Shown in pieces: positions 60,471 through 64,000 of a stretch of 64,000 nt of DNA (its first letter is position 1; every line of letters starts with the position of its first letter). The stretch is from Bacteroidales bacterium (GTDB lineage: Bacteria; Bacteroidota; Bacteroidia; Bacteroidales; UBA4417). The position numbers and the translations under genes are program-made. The stretch covers positions 108,666 to 172,665 of the forward strand of contig JADJHD010000015.1 of the NCBI GenBank assembly GCA_016707705.1, given 5' to 3'. The notes under the pieces were generated by a model that ran no database searches, was not told the origin of the DNA, and was given only the letters and a program-made list of their open reading frames with translations.

Positions 60471-62582
60471 ATGGCTATAATCGGAGAAATTCGTAAACAT
60501 TACTGGTTACTGGTTGTCATAATTGGTGTTGCTCTCTTACTTTTTGTACTGAGTGACTTCTCAAGGAAAAGGTCTAAGCAGACCACAACTATAGGAGTAA
60601 TTGCTGGAGAAAAGATCTCAGCTCAGGAATTCAACAAGAAGGTTGAGGAGAATATCGAACTTCAGAAAGTTAACACTGGCAAGGATAACCTTACTGCCGA
60701 TGAATCATTCCAGATTCGTCAGGGCACATGGCAGCAGCTTCTCAACGAGATTATCATGAATAAACAGTATGAAAAGCTGGGTATAAGTGTATCTCTTGAT
60801 GAACTTGATGATTTGATCCGTGGCAAGAACCCTCACCAGTATATTCTGCAGAGTTTTACTGATCCCAATTCAGGAAAATTTGACCAGAAGGCTGTAAGCA
60901 ATTTCCTCCAGAATCTGGATAATGTTGAGCCTACAATGAAGAAACGTTATCTGGCACTCGAAAAGGCTATTATTACTGATCGCCTGAGTACCAAATACAA
61001 CAATTTGCTCACTAAGGGATTTTATGTTCCTGCAGCTTTTGCCAAAAGGAATTATGAAGAATCAAACAAAATGGCGAAAGTTCGCCTTGCAGGTGTTCGC
61101 TATCAGGTTATTTCTGACAGCGCTGTTAAGGTTACTGATGCCGATTATGAGAAATACTATGCTGAGAACAGCTATAAATATTTCCAGGATAAGCCTGTCA
61201 GGGATATTGAATATGTTGTTTTTGATCCCAAGCCTTCCGATGAGGATATTATGAAGATTAAGGAAGATGTGAACAAGATGTATCAGGAATTTGGTACAAC
61301 CACAGATGTTCCAACTTTCGTTAACGCCAATTCTGATTCCAGGTACGACAGCACATGGAAAAAGAAAGGTTCATTCTCCCCAATTCTTGATTCAATGCTT
61401 TTCAATGCACCTGTCGGAGCAATTTTGCCTCCATATGATGACAATGGCATGATCAGGATTTTTAAAATTATGGACAAGCAGGCTCGTCCTGATTCACTCA
61501 GAGCAAGTCATATCCTGATTTCATATGCTGGTACCCAGGTGCAGAACGCAAAACGTTCAAAGCAGGATGCTATAAAGGTTTCTGACTCCATTTTTGCAGC
61601 AGTTAAAAAGAACCCCACCAGTTTCGAAGCTGTTGCTTCTACTGTTTCTGATGATGAAACTGCAAAGAAAAAGGCAGGAGATCTTGATTGGTTCCTTGAT
61701 GGAGGTATGGTTGCCCCATTCAACAATGCAGTTTTAAAAGGCACTGTTGGCGATATTGTTAAAGTTGAAACAGCATTCGGCTATCATATTATTAAGATCA
61801 CCGGCAAGAAGAATCCTATTGCCAAGATCAAGGTTGCCAGTGTTGATCGCAAAATGGAAGCCAGCACAAAGACAATTGAAAAGGTATTCAATGATGCAAG
61901 CAATTTTGCTGCTGAAAATAATACTATAGATAAATTTGAAAAAGCAGTTAAGGATAAAGGTCTTGACCTTCGCAATTCTGATCGTACTGATGCTATGACC
62001 GACAAACTTCCTGGAGTTGACCGCGCTCGTGAAATTGTACGCTGGGCATTCTTTGAAGAAACTGAAAAAGGCTCAGTCTCGAATGTATTTGACACAGATG
62101 GACTCTATGTTGTCGCAGCAGTTAAAACTGTTGTAGATAAAGGTGCTGTTCCACTTGAAGTACTTAAGAAATCAATTGAGCCTCTGGTCATTCGTGAAAA
62201 GAAAGCTGAGTTGATTACCAAGAGGATTAACAATCAGTTTGCTAAACTGAAGGACATCAATACTTTGATTCAGGAATACAATGTGAAGATTGACACCAGC
62301 GATATTTCTTTCGCCTCTGCGAATATCCCCGGCTATGGTCATGAAGCCAAGGTTACCGGACAGGTATTCTCAATGAAAAATGGACAGATGTCAGCTCCGC
62401 TTGCTGGTGATCAAGCTGTTTATGTAGTTATTCTGGATACTTTCCAGGATGCTCCGGCAACCAAGGATTACGAAAACCAGAAGAGACAGATCAGCATGAA
62501 CTTCCAGGCTCGCATCAATCAGGTGATGAGCATTCTTCAGGACAAAGCTGACGTAACAGATAATAGAGCCTTATTCTATTAG
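60471..62582 (+). CDS. PpiD/SurA-like periplasmic peptidylprolyl isomerase
   Basis: 703 residues from M-A-I-I-G-E-I-R-K-H. A single N-terminal membrane helix (W-L-L-V-V-I-I-G-V-A-L-L-L-F-V-L) anchors it in the inner membrane. A SurA-type chaperone region follows (G-E-K-I-S-A-Q-E-F-N-K, L-N-E-I-I-M-N-K-Q-Y). A parvulin-type PPIase domain lies in the middle (R-A-S-H-I-L-I-S-Y-A, G-D-L-D-W-F, V-E-T-A-F-G-Y-H-I-I-K-I). The C-terminal half has another SurA-like helical region. It assists folding of exported proteins near the translocon. Own promoter and strong terminator. Confidence 0.94.
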   Translation: MAIIGEIRKHYWLLVVIIGVALLLFVLSDFSRKRSKQTTTIGVIAGEKISAQEFNKKVEENIELQKVNTGKDNLTADESFQIRQGTWQQLLNEIIMNKQYEKLGISVSLDELDDLIRGKNPHQYILQSFTDPNSGKFDQKAVSNFLQNLDNVEPTMKKRYLALEKAIITDRLSTKYNNLLTKGFYVPAAFAKRNYEESNKMAKVRLAGVRYQVISDSAVKVTDADYEKYYAENSYKYFQDKPVRDIEYVVFDPKPSDEDIMKIKEDVNKMYQEFGTTTDVPTFVNANSDSRYDSTWKKKGSFSPILDSMLFNAPVGAILPPYDDNGMIRIFKIMDKQARPDSLRASHILISYAGTQVQNAKRSKQDAIKVSDSIFAAVKKNPTSFEAVASTVSDDETAKKKAGDLDWFLDGGMVAPFNNAVLKGTVGDIVKVETAFGYHIIKITGKKNPIAKIKVASVDRKMEASTKTIEKVFNDASNFAAENNTIDKFEKAVKDKGLDLRNSDRTDAMTDKLPGVDRAREIVRWAFFEETEKGSVSNVFDTDGLYVVAAVKTVVDKGAVPLEVLKKSIEPLVIREKKAELITKRINNQFAKLKDINTLIQEYNVKIDTSDISFASANIPGYGHEAKVTGQVFSMKNGQMSAPLAGDQAVYVVILDTFQDAPATKDYENQKRQISMNFQARINQVMSILQDKADVTDNRALFY

Positions 62583-62602
62583 AAAATATATTTGAAAATG
62601 TA

Positions 62603-62635
62603 AACAGGCTGGTCGATGATCAGCCTGTTTTTTTT
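62603..62635 (+). terminator. Terminator of the PPIase gene
   Basis: Perfect 9-bp stem (AACAGGCTG 62603-62611, CAGCCTGTT 62621-62629), 9-base loop and a run of eight T residues ending at 62635. Confidence 0.92.
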
Positions 62636-62888
62636 ATGTGCAGTAAGAATCGTTTCTTGCTGCAAAGCATTAGAGTTTCAGGATGATTCAAGATTATCTC
62701 AGGATGACTTCAGAATCTATCCCTTAGTCCTAGCCCTTCATTTATGCCAATCCGGAATAGCTGTGGCCGATAAATTCCGGATGCTCCCACTGAATTGGTT
62801 AAATGATTAAGCCTGGACTTTCATCGTTAAGCATTATTCAGCTTGAAGAACCTGATGGTATCAGTTTGGAAGGGTTTGCAATTGTTAA
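62636..62888. other. Convergent intergenic stretch between the PPIase gene and rodA
   Basis: About 250 bases. Contains a short direct repeat (TCAGGATGA at about 62679 and 62700) and no recognisable gene. A terminator for rodA was not identified. Confidence 0.35.
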
Positions 62889-64000
62889 TTAAACTAATTG
62901 CAGGCGATTTGCATCCTGTTTGATGAAGATAAATAGAAGGATTGTGAATGCCCATAGGGAAGATCCTCCATAACTATAGAATGGCAATGGAATCCCAACA
63001 ACAGGCATCAAACCAATTGTCATCCCGATATTAACAAAGAAGTGAAAGAATAGTATGGACGCGACTCCATACCCGTATATTCTGCTGAAATCAGATCGTT
63101 GTCGTTCTGCCAGCATAACTATTCTGACACAAAGATATATGAACAAGGAAATAACTACGAGAGTTCCGAGGAAGCCCCATTCTTCTCCAACAGTACAAAA
63201 TATGAAGTCCGTACTCTGTTCAGGCACGAAATTAAATTTGGTTTGTGTTCCCTTCAAAAACCCTTTACCTGTAAATCCACCTGAACCTATGGCAATCTTT
63301 GATTGATTCACATTATATCCTGCACCTTTTAAATCGATTTGTTTACCAAGCAAAACATTGATACGGGTGCGCTGGTGAGGTTCCAGAATATTCTGAAAGG
63401 CATAATCCAGTACAAAAGTATAGGAGGAAGCCAGAATCAGAATGCCAATCAGAATTGCAATATTCTTGCGGTTTCTCCTGATAAAAAGTAATAGAGCTGT
63501 TAATAGTAATGCCACAATTCCCAATACCCAGTATCTGTCAAACATAAGTGATGCTATGGAAAGCATTGCCAAAGCTATGCCAATCAGTAAAATGGATCCT
63601 GACATTCCCTGCCTGTAAAGAACCAGCACGAGGGCAGCGTATACAATTGCTGATCCGGTATCATTCTGAAGCAAAATAAGTAAGGCCGGAATGGCCATTA
63701 GCACTAAAGGGATGATTTTGGATTTAAGTTTTTTATCATCAAAATTTAGCGCACTGAGATACCTTGCCAATGCCAAAGTTGTCGCAAATTTGGCAAATTC
63801 AGCAGGTTGCAGTCTGAAACTGCCAATCTGAAACCAGGATTTTGAACCTGCAATTTCTGTACCTATAGCCAAAACGCTTACTAATAGCACCAGCATCACA
63901 CCATAGATGATATATGCGAAGGCTGAAAAAAACTTCACATCTGTCAGCATAACCATCATCGCCAAGGCAAATGCAGTTAATATCCAAACAACCTGCTTCC
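62889..64000 (-). CDS. rodA: Rod-shape-determining protein RodA (5' end outside window)
   Basis: The frame runs to the right edge (K-Q-V-V-W-I-L-T-A-F-A-L-A-M-M-V-M-L); the apparent TTG start at 63965 is internal. SEDS-family membrane protein with about nine visible helices. RodA motifs: S-W-F-Q-I-G-S-F-R-L-Q-P-A-E-F-A-K, Q-N-D-T-G-S-A, I-A-I-G-S-G-G-F-T-G-K-G-F-L-K-G-T-Q and F-V-P-E-Q-S-T-D-F-I-F-C-T-V-G-E-E-W-G-F, ending P-L-P-F-Y-S-Y-G-G-S-S. The Asp in the S-T-D-F-I-F and the catalytic N-D-T-G region are those of peptidoglycan glycosyltransferases. It polymerises lipid II during elongation, with a class B PBP whose gene probably lies outside. Confidence 0.95.
   Translation of the reverse strand, partial: KQVVWILTAFALAMMVMLTDVKFFSAFAYIIYGVMLVLLVSVLAIGTEIAGSKSWFQIGSFRLQPAEFAKFATTLALARYLSALNFDDKKLKSKIIPLVLMAIPALLILLQNDTGSAIVYAALVLVLYRQGMSGSILLIGIALAMLSIASLMFDRYWVLGIVALLLTALLLFIRRNRKNIAILIGILILASSYTFVLDYAFQNILEPHQRTRINVLLGKQIDLKGAGYNVNQSKIAIGSGGFTGKGFLKGTQTKFNFVPEQSTDFIFCTVGEEWGFLGTLVVISLFIYLCVRIVMLAERQRSDFSRIYGYGVASILFFHFFVNIGMTIGLMPVVGIPLPFYSYGGSSLWAFTILLFIFIKQDANRLQLV

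Noticed and set aside
1..64000. tRNA, rRNA, prophage, transposase or integrase genes
   Set aside because: Intergenic regions were scanned by eye and none was recognised; a dedicated tRNA search was not possible.

Overview
The window comes from a chromosome of a Bacteroidota bacterium (by eye moderate GC, low-to-mid 40s). Four things support this. Two proteins end in type IX secretion (T9SS) sorting domains. At least fourteen start sites have an exact TAnnTTTG -7 element, the Bacteroidota housekeeping promoter. Gene neighbourhoods typical of the phylum are present (atpD-atpC apart from the other ATP synthase genes; ileS-dksA-like-lspA; ftsX-DUF3098-uppP-truB; coaX-OMP-TPR-lptC-CorC-PPIase). 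Shine-Dalgarno sequences are almost absent. It looks like a free-living or gut/sediment heterotroph. No tRNA, rRNA, CRISPR array, prophage or insertion sequence was recognised. Two genes carry single-base frameshifts at A-runs, so the sequence may contain assembly errors or two young pseudogenes.

Layout. 1-10.2 kb (+): a giant repetitive T9SS surface protein (5' end outside the window), a DUF4402 fimbrial-type protein and an usher-like outer-membrane protein fused to a SPOR domain; together a candidate surface-fibre system. 10.2-18.8 kb (-): an NtrC-type regulator, a small beta-rich protein, ATP synthase epsilon and beta, lspA, a DksA-like gene and ileS (with a swapped GxHH active-site motif). 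18.8-20.8 kb: a 35-residue Lys-rich protein with a terminator, then a promoter that fires straight into two opposed arrays of an 11-bp repeat (19352-19789), followed by rarD. 20.8-24.1 kb (-): acyl-CoA dehydrogenase, etfB, etfA and a small protein. 24.2-32.2 kb (-): alpha-fucosidase, beta-hexosaminidase, a small membrane protein and a frameshifted beta-mannosidase, an exo-acting glycan degradation set. 32.5-39.7 kb (+): fatty acid desaturase, two DUF3857 transglutaminase-like proteins (one active-looking, one with all catalytic residues lost) and a CotH-kinase T9SS protein. 39.7-49.2 kb (-): dnaG; a nitric-oxide-reductase-like heme-copper operon with its own NsrR/IscR-like regulator; a DUF6873-like protein; a frameshifted radical SAM protein; leuS. 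49.5-52.3 kb (+): ftsX, DUF3098, uppP, truB. 52.3-54.6 kb (-): an S41 peptidase and a thioredoxin-like protein. 54.7-62.6 kb (+): coaX, OMP, TPR protein, lptC, CorC-like, PpiD-like. 62.9-64 kb (-): rodA, cut by the right edge.

How the genes work together. Much of the window builds the cell envelope: undecaprenyl phosphate recycling (uppP), lipoprotein maturation (lspA), LPS export (lptC), periplasmic folding and processing (PPIase, S41), elongation (rodA) and division (ftsX). The most interesting parts are the inverted 11-bp repeat arrays with their own promoter, the T9SS/DUF4402/usher-SPOR trio, the heme-copper operon whose CuB-site His is Asp and whose CuA ligands are gone, and the GxHH isoleucyl-tRNA synthetase.
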